Shown here: positions 12,879 through 25,930 of the stretch, in pieces | Layout of the letters: each line of letters starts with the position of its first letter | How positions within the stretch are numbered: position 1 is the stretch's first letter | From: Tetrahymena elliotti 4EA | Taxonomy: Eukaryota > Ciliophora > Oligohymenophorea > Hymenostomatida > Tetrahymenidae | Direction of reading: 5' to 3' | DNA: 64,000 bases | Assembly: GCA_000231825.2 (NCBI GenBank) | Contig: JH720302.1 | Coordinates: 388,161 to 452,160 of the forward strand | Notes under the pieces: model-generated | What the model was told of the DNA's origin: nothing | What the model saw: only the letters and a program-made list of their open reading frames with translations | Database searches by the model: none | Made by a program: the position numbers and the translations under genes

Positions 12879-13321
12879 CTTTGATATTGAATTAATTCAA
12901 TCCTTTCTTGATTTAATTATTTTTATGTAAGTTTTTTAATAAACAAAATAAATAGTATTTCAATTGAATTATTTATATATAAAGATATTGTTGCATGTAC
13001 CACAAAAAATTTTCTCAAAAAAAATAAATCTAAATACAAATTTGTAATTTTTCCGTTATAGAAACAATAATATTGAACATAGTTCAGGGGCTATTTACAC
13101 ATACTACATATATATTACTTATTTACTAATATTAATTATTTTTTGATGCTAAAAAATTAAATAATTTTAAGATAACTTCTTCATTTAAAGAGCTAGAATT
13201 ATTATTTGTGAAAATGGGATACAAAACAGTTTTATGAAATTATTTCATCTAATATATGTAAATGAATAAATAAAATATATTTATTTAATAATTTAATATA
13301 TGCCTTTAAATATTTCTGTTT
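12879..13321. other. Intergenic, nothing seen
   Basis: About 440 bp of AT-rich sequence between the membrane-protein pseudogene and the 3' end of the kinase-TPR gene. No coding or RNA signal recognised. Confidence 0.55.
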
Positions 13322-16300
13322 TCAAAAAATGCTGCAATCACTATCATCTACCTGAGTAGGCTTATATCTTTTTTCTTTGGCATTTTTATTATTTAAAATG
13401 TAATTATTGATAAATTCTTTTTCAAAATTAGGAGATAGCTTTTGCACTTGATAAAAGCACTGCAGAGCTTCATATTTATAATCTCTCATATTGAATGCCA
13501 AACCCAATTAATAGTGGCTTTCTGTGTGATTCTAATCAAGTTCTATTGATTTTCTTAAAAATTTAATTGCTTTCTTAGGTTTTTTATCATATTTTAAATA
13601 GATTTAACCTATTTCATAATAGCTTAATTAATGGTTAGGATTAATTTTTATTAACTATTATTGGATTTCAATAGATTCCTTTGATTTATTCAAGAATCTT
13701 AAATTTAATCCTAATCTATATAAAGCTTGATTATTATCTTAATCTTTCATCAAGATTTACCTGTAATTTTATGCAGCATTTTCATATTTTTTAAATTATT
13801 ATTCTAGATCTGCTATCTCAAACAATAATTTAATTTATTCTTTTGACTCTTTTTCTAAATTTACCTTCTTATTTAGATAAACATAATATTTTTGATTATC
13901 TTAGAGTTAAATCTTGGATATTTCTAAAATTTAATTCAAAATTTCTGTGTTTTTACTGTCTAATTAATAAGCCTCTTCAAAGTACTTTAAAGATTCCTTA
14001 AAATTCTTCTCTACATAGTAAATTTTTGCTAAATAAATTAAGTTGTCAATTAGCCCTACTGGATTTATATTATAAGATTTTAAGTAGTATTCTTTGGCAT
14101 ACTATGAATTTTCGTAATATTTTTAATATATGTAGCCTATTTTGTGGCAGATAAAGAAAGATTAAGGATTTATCTTTAAACTGTTTTTGTAATTCTCAAA
14201 GGCCTACTAAAATTCCCCTAAACCTTCATATGATTTAGCAATATTCTCATATAAATGAGTTAATTTAGGTTTTTTCTTCATTATTTCTTGGTATAATTTA
14301 AGAGCCGTTTGATACTATTTACTTTTTAAGTAAGCATTAGCTAACTTTTCTTTGGTTTTCTAAGAAGGATTTTTCTCAAAAGCAGATTTATAGCTTTAAA
14401 TTGCCTAAAGAATGTTATCAGAATTCATTAATTAGTCTGCTTAGTCTAGCAATGTAATAGTATCTTCTTCGTCACTATCACTATCTTCAAAAAGTCTAAA
14501 TTTATATTATTTTAAGGGAGCATTCTGATTTTTACTAATGTAGTCTTAGCAGTATTCAACATTGAAATTAGGATTTGTTTGAAGAAATTTTTTAAAGCTA
14601 TCAACAGCTTCTTAAATGTAATTTAATTTAATAAAACATTCTCCTATATAATATAAATTATTATTTGATTTAAATTAGGTTACTGGAATATTGCACTGTA
14701 AAGACTTTCTAAAGAATTTTAATGCTTTTTTGGGTTGATTAAGTTTATCTAATTCTATCAAACCAATTAAATAATAAGATTTGGCATATTCTTTATCAAT
14801 ATTTAGGGATTTTTTGTAAAATTCAATTGCTTTGCTATAATTTTCCAAGCTTTCATAGCTCAATCCTATGTTAACGTAGCAACTTAAATAATTTTTGTTT
14901 ATTCCTAAGCATTTTTCATATTACACAATTGCTTTCAAGTAATTATTCTGTTCATATTCTAAATAACCAAGTTAGAAGTACCCATCATCATTGTTTGGAT
15001 GATCTTAGATAAATTGCAAAATTAACTACCTTGCCTTAATGTACTCTTTTTCACTAAGATATGCCTTAATTAAGTTAATTTTTTCATCTTGGTTTTTAGG
15101 GTCAAATTTAATATATTCTTCAAGATAGATAATACTTTATTTCATATCTTTTATGTTATCTTTTTCATTGTTTGATAAGTCTAAATAAAGATTTTTATAG
15201 GAGTCGTCTTAATTTATTGCTTTTAAAAGATTTTATTTTGCTATAAAAAACTGCTCTTTCTTTATATAAAGAAGTCCTAGCTCTTTGTAAGCTTATGGGT
15301 TTTCTAAAGGCTAAAGTTCAATAGATTTCTTACAATAATTAATAGCTTCATTTAGGTTAGAGTTGACTTGATATTATAAATACCCTATTTTGTATAAAAC
15401 ATGACTGTTTTATGGATATATTTTATTATGCTTTAAATAGTATTTTAAAGCCTCCATTTGATCATTTAGCTCTTCATAGCAATAGGCTATAGATTTATAC
15501 AGAAAATCTTAACTGTTATCATATTCTATTACTTTTAAATAATTTTCAATAGCTTTTTTATATTCCTTTCTATTACTACAAATATCTGCTTAGACTTTGA
15601 AGGATTTTGAATGTTTTGGGTCTAACAAAAAAGTTACCTTGACTTATTCTAAAGCTTAATCATACAATTTTAAATCATATAACGTTTTTGATAAGTTTGA
15701 TGAAGATATAATATCTTCTTTATTACTTTAAAATGATTATTTAAAGTATTTCAGTGCCTCTTCGCTATTTCCTTTGTTGTCATAGATAACACCTAAATTA
15801 TTAAAAGAATTACTACTGTTAGGATTTGCTTCTACATCTTTTTTGTAAAGTCTTATTTTTTTTTCTTCATCCTCTTCAACATACGCCAAGTTGAATAAAA
15901 CATCTTCATACTTTGGATCAATCTCATAAATTTTTTCATAGTATGATTTTGCCTTCTAAAAATCTTTTTTAATAAGCTTGTAATATTTTCCAAACATATT
16001 TAAGCAAAAAGTATCTTTTGGATCTAATTCTAAAGACTTTTCATTGAATGAAATAAATGAATCATAATGTTAATAAGCGTATTCAATATAGGAAAGAAGT
16101 TTGTACAAATACTATTTTTAATTTGATTTTTACAAATTCTCCTAAATAATCTTCATTATTTCATCATATTTGTCATCTTAAATGTATAGATCGGTTAACT
16201 CCTTAAAATAATTGGTGTCATTAGGATTTAGTTTAATACATTTTTTGTATAAATCAATGGCTTTTTCTTTCTCATTAGCTTCTTAAAAATATACTTTCGC

Positions 16301-18238
16301 TAATTTATGAATACCATCTACATAATCAGGATTGACAACCAGAATTTTCTCATAAATTTTGATTAATTCTTAAATTTTTTTTTCTTATTTTAAGATGGCT
16401 GCCATATCTTCTAAAGCCCATGTATTATAAGGATCTAATTCTATTGATAGTTTTAAATATTAGAGTTATTTTTTCTCATCCTTTTCAAACTTATATTTCC
16501 ATCTTTAGAAATATGAGTTTTTAGGATAAAGCTATTCAATCTTTAAGATATACTTTTTGGCTTCTTCTTCATTGTCCTTAAAAATTTCTTTTGTGCAAGC
16601 TACATTGCTTAGCTCATTTGGTGTAATTTCATAGCTTTTAATGTAAAAATGTTGACATTTCTGCATTTCTTCTCTATCCAAAAAATAAGACCCTAATCTA
16701 AATAATACAATAGGGTTACTGTTCTTATTATAAGAAATAATTTTATCTACTAGCTCCTATTAGTCTTCATAATTGGTATAGTATATAGCAATTAATTTCA
16801 AAGATAAGGCTTCGCAACACTCAGATGAGTCTTATTTTATTTATTCTAATATTTGAATACTTTTTTTATCTTGATAAGCATAGTAATAGTAGGCTTTGTA
16901 ATATAATGCTCTCCAGTTATTTGGGTCTTTGTGCAAGATAATTTCAGAATAACTTAACAATTTAGAAAAACTTTTGTACTCCCTCAATTACATTATGCAA
17001 TGACATAAACCAAAGTATGCATCAGTTTCATCTTCATCTATGGCTAACACTTTCTCAAATAAGATTTGTGCTTTTGAGTAGTTAGATTTATACTTTGCCT
17101 CTAAGAATCCAAGAGTTAGTAAAAAATCAACATTATTCTAATATTAATTTTCAAATTTTAAGTATTTTTTGTATATTTTTTCACACAAAACGAAGTTAAA
17201 ATCAAATAATCTTTCAATTTTTAGTGATGATGCAGAATCAACTAGATTTTATTAAATTTGATAATTTGGCAACAACTTTTAATTATCTTTGTCTTCAATT
17301 AAGGGTTAAGATGATTTAGTATCTGCACTCTAAATTTAATTTTGTTCTGGATTATTTAAGAATATCTCACAAATTTTCTCTCTAATCTAATTAATAGTTG
17401 GTCTCTACTCAGGATCTCTATTAAGAATAAATTCGATTAATTTATTTGCTCTTTCGCTTATATTTTTGCTTTATGGGATTTTAAAATTATCATCATGCAC
17501 ATTAAAAAATGTGAAAATCTTAGATCCTCCAAGTAGAGAGAGACAAATACCTAGTGCCCAGATGTCTCCTTTCTTAGTTTGCTTTATTTATTCTTTATTC
17601 TTGTTAATATCTTCGTATATTTCTGGGGGTAGATAAAATAAAACTCCTTTTGGTGCAGCAGTGTATAGAATCTGGCTTTTTAAAGTTTCATCATATTTTT
17701 TAGCCAAACCGAAATCGCAAAGCTTTATTACTCCATCTGTAGTCAACAAGATATTTCTAACTGATAGATCTCTAAGAACATAGTCTTTGTTGTGCAAGTA
17801 CTCTAACCCATCAATGATCTGATTGGCATAGTGTAAAAAAAGAATGTCATTGATAGGAGATTAATTTTTTTCTATCCAATCATTCAAAGAGCATTTACAG
17901 AGATTCATTTAGATAAAGTGATAAAAGCCTATTATATAATCTGAATGAATTTCAACTACGTTTTTATGCTTGCTTTCTCTCATCATCTCAGCTTCGTCTT
18001 AACACATTTTTAAGCTGGTTTGATTTATTTTACCTGTGTTTGGATTTATGATATTTTAAGCTTTTACTGCATACTTTTAAGATGGATCTGCTAAATTTTC
18101 TACAAAAAGAACAAGTCCAAATCCTCCTTTACCTCCATATTTATTGATAGTTTTGAGTCCTTTTTCCTTTTCTAGCACTTCCTCAAGAAACTCTAAAGTT
18201 TCTGATAATTAAATTTCTTCATCTGTTTTGCTTGTCAT
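13322..18238 (-). CDS. Protein kinase fused to a long TPR array, 1,638 aa
   Basis: One uninterrupted exon from ATG 18238-18236 to TGA 13324-13322. Residues ~25-290 are a protein kinase: glycine loop GGKGGFGLV (35-43), Lys59 in YAVKA, catalytic loop LRDLSVRN (155-162, Asp157 and Asn162), DFG at 175-177, PPE at 204-206, GDIWALG and DPEQRPT. The usual HRD histidine is Leu155, seen in some active kinases. After a short linker, residues ~330 to 1,600 are tandem 34-residue TPR-like helices (e.g. YYLIGLIELDKLNQPKKAL), which are protein-binding solenoids. The C-terminus is basic then ends DDSDCSIF. Substrates are unknown; a signalling scaffold is the simplest reading. Two decayed copies lie at 22,330 and 40,690, and a LITAF gene starts 2.3 kb upstream. 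Confidence 0.9.
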
Positions 18239-20559
18239 TTGATATTCTTATAATTTTTTTATTTAATTAATTATATACTTAAAACATTATTGATCACATG
18301 TTTTTTACCATTATTTGAAATAATCTTAGAAAATTAAGTCAAATCAAATCTTAACTAAATTAAAATTTTATAAATTATGTAATTGGATGAAAAATAGTAT
18401 TACCAATGCTAATGCTAATTGATTGATAACTGTGTAAATTAAAAAATATTTGAGGTTAAAAAATTCTCTTTGATTTTAATAAGAAAGCTTTACTTAATTA
18501 AAATAATCAAATTTTCAATTTTTTATACCTGAAACAAAAGGGGAGATATTCATTTTCCTATCTTTCTTTTAAACACTCATTATCAGTCCTAAATTAAAAA
18601 AACTTTTCTATGGCCTATAATTTAAGTAATACTTTGGATGAAAAAGCTGATTTTAAAAATTTTACATTTATTTCAGGTTTTTGTTAGATTAAATTCTAAT
18701 TTTTTTTTAATTGACAATTTATGTGTATTAAAAAATTTCTAAATTAAATTATTGATAACAAATTAGATTTCTTCATCAAAATATTAAATTTTTGATTAAA
18801 AATTTTCTTTAATTTAAAGCCAGGTTCTAAACCTCTCAAACACATAGATTCTTTTTAAGTTATTTATTTACTAAAAATACCTCAACTAGCAATTTATAAT
18901 CAAGAGTAGATGCAGAAATTAATAATTGAATGTATGAAGAATATCCAGTATTTAAGCCAAAAAAACACTGTAAATTTTCTAATAATAAAGCTTCTATCCA
19001 AGAGTCAATTTTGAAAAATTTTTGAATTTATCTATCTAAAATATTTGACGCCTTAATTTTTATTTAAATTGATAAAGCAGCTCCTAATTAAAGAATTAAT
19101 TTATCTAATTCAAAAGACCAGAATTTATTATTTAGATCACTTCCTTATTTTGAATAAATAAAAAATCTTGTAATAGTTTATTAAAATTTTGATTAAGGAT
19201 TAAGTTTTTATAATAAATAATAGCACTTTTAATTTATTAAAGAAAATGTTAATGAGATCAAAAATAAAAAAAAAATTAAAAGACATGGGAGCCAGAGGAG
19301 GGGAGTTAAATAACAATAATTTCTTGATCTAAAATTTCTAGAAATTGGTCCAAAAAATGCAACTAGGAACTATCTTTAAACATAACATAAACTGTTTAAA
19401 CATATTATGAAAATTAATAATCGCTCGATATCTGTTAAACAAAAAAACTTGATAATAAAAACAAATAAAAGAAACATGCTTTAACAAAAGATTAAAAATT
19501 AGAAATAGATATTTTCAAAAAAAAGTAAATTATATAGTTCAAAATAGAAATAATTTTAATTTAACAGTATTATGAAGATACTTTGATTATTATATTATCA
19601 TTTTTATTTTTTATTAATTCTTAAACTTCTTTGATAATTTAACAGTTATTTAATTTGCTATGATATTGTTTAACTTTTTTATCCATGTATTTTAAATATT
19701 TATTTATGATGCAATAGAAATAATTGTATTTATTTACTAATTTTTCGATTTTAAAAAACTTCAAATATTTCGAAAAATTAAAAAATTGATAAAGTAAATA
19801 ATTAAAGGTATTTTATTTACAAGAATTACATTTTTATTATCTTCCTCTAAATTAAATACTATGGAAATATGTAAATTTGATGGAAAAATACTCATTTTTG
19901 ATCAATTAATAGTTTTATTTTTAAAAATTTTATATTATTTTGATATGTTTTTTGAATTGAAAGAATGAATTTAAAGACCCATCAAAATTCTTTTTAAGAT
20001 TCTGAATTATTCTATTCTAGTAATCACAAAAGTTTTACTTTCTAAAATAAATCTATAATCACACTCAAATTTATTCGATTTAATTAAATTTATTTTAATC
20101 TATGATATGCAACATGTCTTTTAATTTAGGAATGAATAAATAATATTCATGATTTTCATATTATCAAAGAATTTGTCTATACTTATTAAATTTATATTTA
20201 TTTTAGAAAGTTTAGAAAAGAAGAGAAAGAAACAATAAAAAAATTATCTTTATATTATTATTAAGAAAAGATTTTTCATTTTGAACAAAAATTGTTTCTT
20301 ACTTCATTTACCCATAATAATAATAATTCTTATAAAAAAAAATAGTAATTTCATCATTATTTCTACTAATAATACTCTTTAAGAAAATAATTGACTAAAT
20401 TTTTTCTCAATCTTAAAAAATTATAAATAACATTCATATAAAATATTGATTTTCATTAACATATTTAAAATAATAAAATTAGGTTATTACTTTTAAATTT
20501 ATATATATAATTTAAATATTATTTTATTGTTATTCAAAACTGCTTAACTTAATAAATTT
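18239..20559. other. Intergenic, 2.3 kb, one doubtful open stretch
   Basis: AT-rich DNA upstream of the kinase-TPR gene and downstream of the second LITAF gene. On the minus strand, about 19,165 to 18,825 reads open for over 100 codons with TAA/TAG as Gln (Leu/Gln/Ile-rich), but it has no clear start and no motif I recognise. It may be a gene relic or chance, since only TGA stops translation here. Confidence 0.45.
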
Positions 20560-20907
20560 TCAACAAACTTTATATTCGTTTTGACCAACTTGTGCTTAGC
20601 AGTATGGGCAAGTATGAATCTTATCTTAGCAGTTTTAGTTACAAAAAGGAATAACACATAAACAGGCAGTTGTCAAAAAAAGTATACCAACACAACACCA
20701 AGAACCAGTACCCATTTTACTTTGTACTTATGTTAGACCAACTTAATTACATTAAGGACATTATATAGTAGTAGGACCTGTAGAAAAATTTGCATTTCTT
20801 GGTAAATTAACTTAAGCAGTTTATGGAACATTCATAACTGGAGGCTAATATCCTTACATTTATGGGGGGGGAGGGGGAGGAAGTTGCTAGTAGTTATTAT
20901 TATTCAT
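20560..20907 (-). CDS. LITAF-domain protein, short form, 115 aa
   Basis: ATG 20907-20905 to TGA 20562-20560. It begins MNNNNYQQ like the paralogue at 6,500-7,057 but has only one polyproline run (seven Pro, encoded by a G-rich tract on the plus strand). The LITAF domain is intact: CPQCNQVG, a hydrophobic Cys-rich middle, then HTCPYCQAQVG and a final YKVC. Expected to be a membrane-surface zinc protein of the endosome-lysosome route. It lies between the intact kinase-TPR gene and the truncated TPR relic, all on one strand. Confidence 0.87.
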
Positions 20908-22329
20908 TTGAAACTAAAATTCTTTTTGTTTTATTTCGAATATATTTTATTATTTGGATTTATTTAATAAAAATAATTAATATTGTAATTACTAGCTCAA
21001 TTTAAAAAAAGTATATTTATTTTGTTGAGGATTTGTATTTCAATAAAATTTTGATTGGCAAATCAATCAGAAAAAAAGTGTTAGATTTTTGATCTAAAAC
21101 ATAAATTTATGATCAGGTTAGATATTTAATTAGTTTTTGCAAAGAAATATTATCTATTATTATCAAACTTTTTGTCTATTTTAAATTAATTTCAGGAATT
21201 AAAAAAATTTCTGAGTAGTAAAATATGGTTTGTAATAATTCTAGTCTTATTTTTTTAATTTCTAGTTTTATTGATAAAATAATTTTGTATTGAAAAAACC
21301 TGTTCAGATTTATTCCTAAATAATATAATTAGAAATTTAAAACAGTTAAAAATTCAATTTAATTAAATTTCTACTATCTTTCTAAAGTGCGTATAAATTT
21401 ATCTTTGATCAGCAACAAAAGAAAAAATTAGAAAGAGAAAATAATTGCACATAAAAATTTAGGATTTTATAGAAGTAGTAAATTTAATTTAATACTTTTC
21501 TTCTATTGAACAATTAACTAATTCAAAAGTCCTTATCGTGTTTATTCTGATTAAAGCTTTCACAAAATTAAATATTTTATTTTCATAAATATTGCTTTAG
21601 ACTATTAAACTTTATACTAATATTCTTAAATGATATGATGATTGAAAAATGAGGGAAAAAATTTTTAAAAAGTAAAAGAAATAATTAGCATTTAAATAAC
21701 CTTTAGTTAAATATGTTTGAGGTTTAGATTTTAACCATTAATAAATAGTATTGAAAAATATTTTCTGTTTTAATAATCCAAGAAAATTTTCATTTGGCAT
21801 TTTTCATTCAAATGTTTTAATTATTAAAATTAAAATATCAAAAAAATAAAATAAATTTCTCAATATTTGGAATAGATCCTATCAATAAATAATTCTAAAA
21901 AAACCTTCAATCTATATTAGTTGATACTTTTTTTTGAGAGAGGATCACTAATTTGATACTTTATTTATTTTTGATTTTTATAGCAATACTTTAAAATTCA
22001 ATGGGGTGATAAATAATCTATAATTTTCAAAAATTTACTAATTATTAAATTAGAAATGTATGATATAATATAAAGGATATTCTTAAGAACCATTCAAGGT
22101 CTCTCCTAAATAGGTGGTTTATACTATTCATCATCAAAATATAAATCCTTATTTTTTCAAATTAAAAATAAAAAATATTATTAAAAAATTTTAAGATGAT
22201 CAGAAACCTAGTAAATAACCAAAAAAATATCAAAAAGTGAGTTTAAAATGTAAGTATGAAAAATACAACAAATAATTAATAATTTTGATATGAAAAAACA
22301 TTAAAATTATCTTTAAATTATCATTGAAA
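20908..22329. other. Intergenic, nothing seen
   Basis: About 1.4 kb of AT-rich DNA upstream of the short LITAF gene. No coding similarity to the local families was found by eye. Confidence 0.55.
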
Positions 22330-24255
22330 AATTAATCCACTGAATTTGTTTTTCATCAAAATATATTAAATTTACAGCTACTTTAAATATAAGATTTTTT
22401 ATATTTTTTTGGAGCATTTTCATTTTCTTTGATATAATTTTTGCAGAAATTAACATCTTCCCCAAGATTTGTTTGAAGATACTTTTGAATTTATTCACTG
22501 CTTCTTAAATATATTTCATTTCAATAAAGCATTTACCAATATAGTATGTACATTTGTTTTAATTACAAGCCACATTCCATACTTTAATATCTAAACATTT
22601 TTAGAAAAATTGAATTGCTCTTTCTGGACGTTTGGTATTTTATAACTCAATCATTCCAATATTATAGTATCGGCAGCAGAATCTTTTTCTTTATCATTAT
22701 ATTTGTTAAAATATTAATTGGCTTTATCATACATTTCCATACTTTTATAGCAAAATCCAATTTTCAATAAACATACTGTTTTCTATTAATTTATTTTCAG
22801 GCTATTTTAATATTAAATAATTGCAGACTAATAATTTAATTGCAGACTAATAATTTTCTTGTTCTTCTTTTAAATCACCGAGTTTATAGAAACCATCACT
22901 GTTATAAGGATATCTTTTGATGAATTCTTAAAGGAATTACCTTGTTTTTATGTAATCTTTTTAATTAATATAGATTTAAATAAATCAGATTATTTCACTT
23001 TAGTTATCAGATTTTTTTTCAACTAATGTTTAGTAATATTTTTATTGTTTTTCTTTATCTTCTTCAACACTTCCTAAATTAAATAAAATAGTTTTATATT
23101 CCTTCTCTAATTCATAGACTTTTTCAAAGTATAATTTGGCCTTCTTTAAATCTTTTTTTCTTCTTTGAAATAGCAACCATATAAATTTAAAGAAAAAATA
23201 TCTTTAGGATCAATTTCAAGAACTTCTTCAATATATTATAGAGATTGATTGTAATGCTCTTAATCATACTCAATTCCTTTAATTATACAAATACAATTTT
23301 TAATCAGATTTTTCTAAATATTATTTTATTATTTGAATATTTTCTTCAAATTTCTTTAAAGGCTTGCACATTCTCTTAATAAATGAAAGTAAAATGTATC
23401 ATTAGGATTGACTTTGATGCATTTTTTAAAAGTATCGATAGCTTTTTCTTTTTAATTTAATTCAGAGCTATAAATTTCTGCCATAAAATATTATGCTGAG
23501 TAATTAGGATTTGTTGAAAAAAAAGAATTTCTAGGATAAAGTTTCTCAGCCTGAGAAAATAATTTGCTAACCTCTGATTTTTTATCTTTTTAAAGCAAGG
23601 CACACAAAACCAAAGTAGATAATTTGTTTGGACAAAATTCTAAGCTTTTATTAGTATAATGTAAGGATTTTTATATTTCATCTAAATCATAAAAATGTAA
23701 ACCTAATCTATAAAAAACAATATTATTTAATAATATTATTTTATCAGCTAAATCTTAATTTTCTTCAATTTTTATAAAATTAAGTACATATAATTTAAGA
23801 GATAAAGCTTCACAAAGCTCTGGCTGTTCTAGTTACATTTACTCTAATATCTCTAAACTTTTAGTGTAATTGTCTATTGCAACAGCATAATAGAATGCTT
23901 TATAGTAAAGAGCTCTCCAATTATTGTAGCTTTTATGTAAGCAGATCTCAGAATAATCAAGAAGCTTAGAATATTCTCTAAAAAGCCTAAGCTACATGAT
24001 ACAATGACACAATCCTAAATATGCATCACTTTCATTTTCATTTAATTCAAGAAATTTTGAAATAGATTTTAAGCTTTTTGTAGTTTGATTTATATCTAAA
24101 AAACCAAGAGTAAGTAAATAATCAATGTTATTTTAATACTAACTTTCATATTAAGAGTATTTCTTGTAAATCTTTTCACACTAAGTAAAATTAAAATCTA
24201 TTTATCTTTCTATTTTTAAGGTAGAAGAAGAAGACTGATTTATTGCATCTAAGGT
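22330..24255 (-). pseudogene. Truncated TPR relic of the kinase-TPR family
   Basis: Minus-strand sequence parallel to the intact gene from about its residue 340 region (17,240) to about its 14,510 region. The kinase domain and the C-terminal third are absent. About 0.7 kb is missing internally, and the frame shifts repeatedly; one cause is a visible 19-base tandem duplication. The last recognisable part (YLQTNLGEDVNFCKNYIKE) matches FLQTNPNFNVEYCQDYISK in the intact protein and runs into TGA soon after. The 5' side gives way to transposase remains at about 24,300, which may be the cause of the truncation. Confidence 0.82.
22820..22857. repeat. 19-base tandem duplication
   Basis: The string attgcagactaataattt is present twice back to back with one mismatch at the end. 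Nineteen is not a multiple of three, so the duplication shifts the TPR frame. It looks like a slippage event in an already dead gene. Confidence 0.85.
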
Positions 24256-24329
24256 AAATACAGAATATGATATTGAATTAGCAACTTGAGGGGTTATGAA
24301 GAATCAGAAATCAAAAAAAAATCATCAAA

Positions 24330-24990
24330 CAAACAAAAACACAGAAATTATTGAGTAAACAATAAAAATAAAAATTAATCAACCAATTCATAGACTTAAG
24401 AAACTCTTTTTTTAAAGTGATTATTGCAGTTCTAAATTGTTTCCATTTCAATCTTTTTCCATTCATTTAATATTGATTAACTCAGTTGTTCATTATATTC
24501 GCATTCATATTTTTCAACTTTTTTTTTAATTGCTCAGACTAACTAAATTGGGTTCTAGCCTGGGCTCTTGAAAGGGTGAGATATTTAAGATATATTCATA
24601 TCTTAGAGAAATTTTGTTGTTTAGCCGCTTTTATGGAGTAAAAATTTTTTATTTAATTTCTTTTCTTCATGTTTACATAAGTATTATTAGCAAAGGGTAT
24701 TAGGATTTTAGATAAAATATCACAGTAGGAGAATTAATTCACTTTAAATCCTTGCTAATCGATAATAATTTCGAACATTATCAATGATGTTTTTGTTTAA
24801 AGTTTTTGGAACACATTTACTTGATCTTCAAAGAACCGAATACCTTAGGTGTTTCAATAGAGCTAAAAGTATGATTCATCTGTAAAGACAATATCATCAA
24901 CTGGCCTAAAATTTAGTATATTAGAATGTTTTTTGATGTGATTTCTATTAAATTATGGAATTGTTTTAGAAAAGTAAAATGTTAATCCAT
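24330..24990 (-). mobile_element. Tc1/mariner-type transposase remnant
   Basis: Reading the minus strand, several blocks in order match the DD[E/D] transposase layout of Tc1-like elements: NHIKKHSNIL, then DDIVFTDESYFQLY (second catalytic Asp in the typical FTDES context, 24,910-24,870), then FKSPGQNPIQLV (degenerate form of the SPDLNPIENLW block, near 24,560), then LNEWKKIEMETIQNCNNHF (typical C-terminal helix, near 24,450). An in-frame TGA follows QLY and frame changes occur between blocks, so it is dead. I could not identify the N-terminal DNA-binding part or the terminal inverted repeats. Confidence 0.75.
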
Positions 24991-25639
24991 AATAGTTTGC
25001 TAAACTGAGAGTTACTTCTTTTAGCCTAAGGACCAGAAATATTGAAGGAAACTAAATTTAGAATAATAATCAAATCCAATACTTGGTTTAAGAAAAGCTA
25101 AAGATAATGATAATTTGAAAAAAGTAAAAAATTGATTTAAAAACTTTTACAATTCCTTCAATATGAAGTATAGCACTGAAAGAAAGAGAAGAAAATCTTA
25201 AATTTTGTAAAGAAGTAAAATATGTGCTAGGAAATGAAAATATGTATTATTTTAAATGAGGTTATTTTTCAAAAAGGTTTAATTGGATAGATATTTATTT
25301 CGTAAAATAAGAAGTATATTTATTTGATAAATAAAAGGAAAGTGAAATTAAGAACCTTAAATAAATTAATAGAAGAAAAGGGCTCTAAATATTTCTAAGG
25401 GATTATATCTTAAAAAGATAGGACAGCATGCTATATAGAAATAAAAAAATAATCTCAATCTTAAATAGGTGTTATTTACTGTTACAAAAAAGTTTTCAAC
25501 TAAGAATGTGATACACTAAAAGACTTTGGGTATTCATATTAAGAATATTAAATTAATAGATTAGATAAAGCTTTAGTATAACAAATAAAAGAAATTATAT
25601 ATGGATCAGTTATACTAATAAATTTAATTAGATTTTTAA
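24991..25639. other. Unresolved stretch between transposase relics
   Basis: On the plus strand, about 25,150-25,560 reads open in more than one frame and is Lys/Arg-rich; on the minus strand no transposase block is clear. It could be the N-terminal part of one of the elements or unrelated filler. I cannot assign it. Confidence 0.35.
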
Positions 25640-25930
25640 TTTCAGACTTTTTAATCTTTATCACAAATAATTAATTGTATCACCTTGTTTTTTGATTACT
25701 TAGATCATTAGTTTTTGCATGCTTAAAATTGCTATTTTTTATTGTTTTTAGAACTCATTCATCATTAAAAAAGCATTGGTAAACAAAATGATAAATCTTC
25801 TTAGTTATTGGATTCTTATCTCGAGTTTTCTTTCCAAAGTTCATCCTTTATTAAGCTCCAAACATTTTCAATAGGGTTGAGGTAAAAAGAATTAGGTATG
25901 CAAACAAAGACATTAATGGTAAAAAATAAC
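25640..25930 (-). mobile_element. Second Tc1/mariner-type transposase fragment
   Basis: On the minus strand, YLNPIENVWSLIKDELW (about 25,890-25,840) is a near-perfect match to the block around the third catalytic residue of Tc1-like transposases (SPDLNPIENVWSxLK). The upstream catalytic parts are not seen, so this is a fragment. It is better preserved than the equivalent block at 24,560 and differs from it, so it belongs to a second element rather than being a continuation. Confidence 0.72.

Noticed and set aside
20862..20880. G-rich tract looking like telomeric or quadruplex DNA
   Set aside because: It is the antisense of the seven-proline run in the short LITAF gene and does not match the TTGGGG telomere unit.
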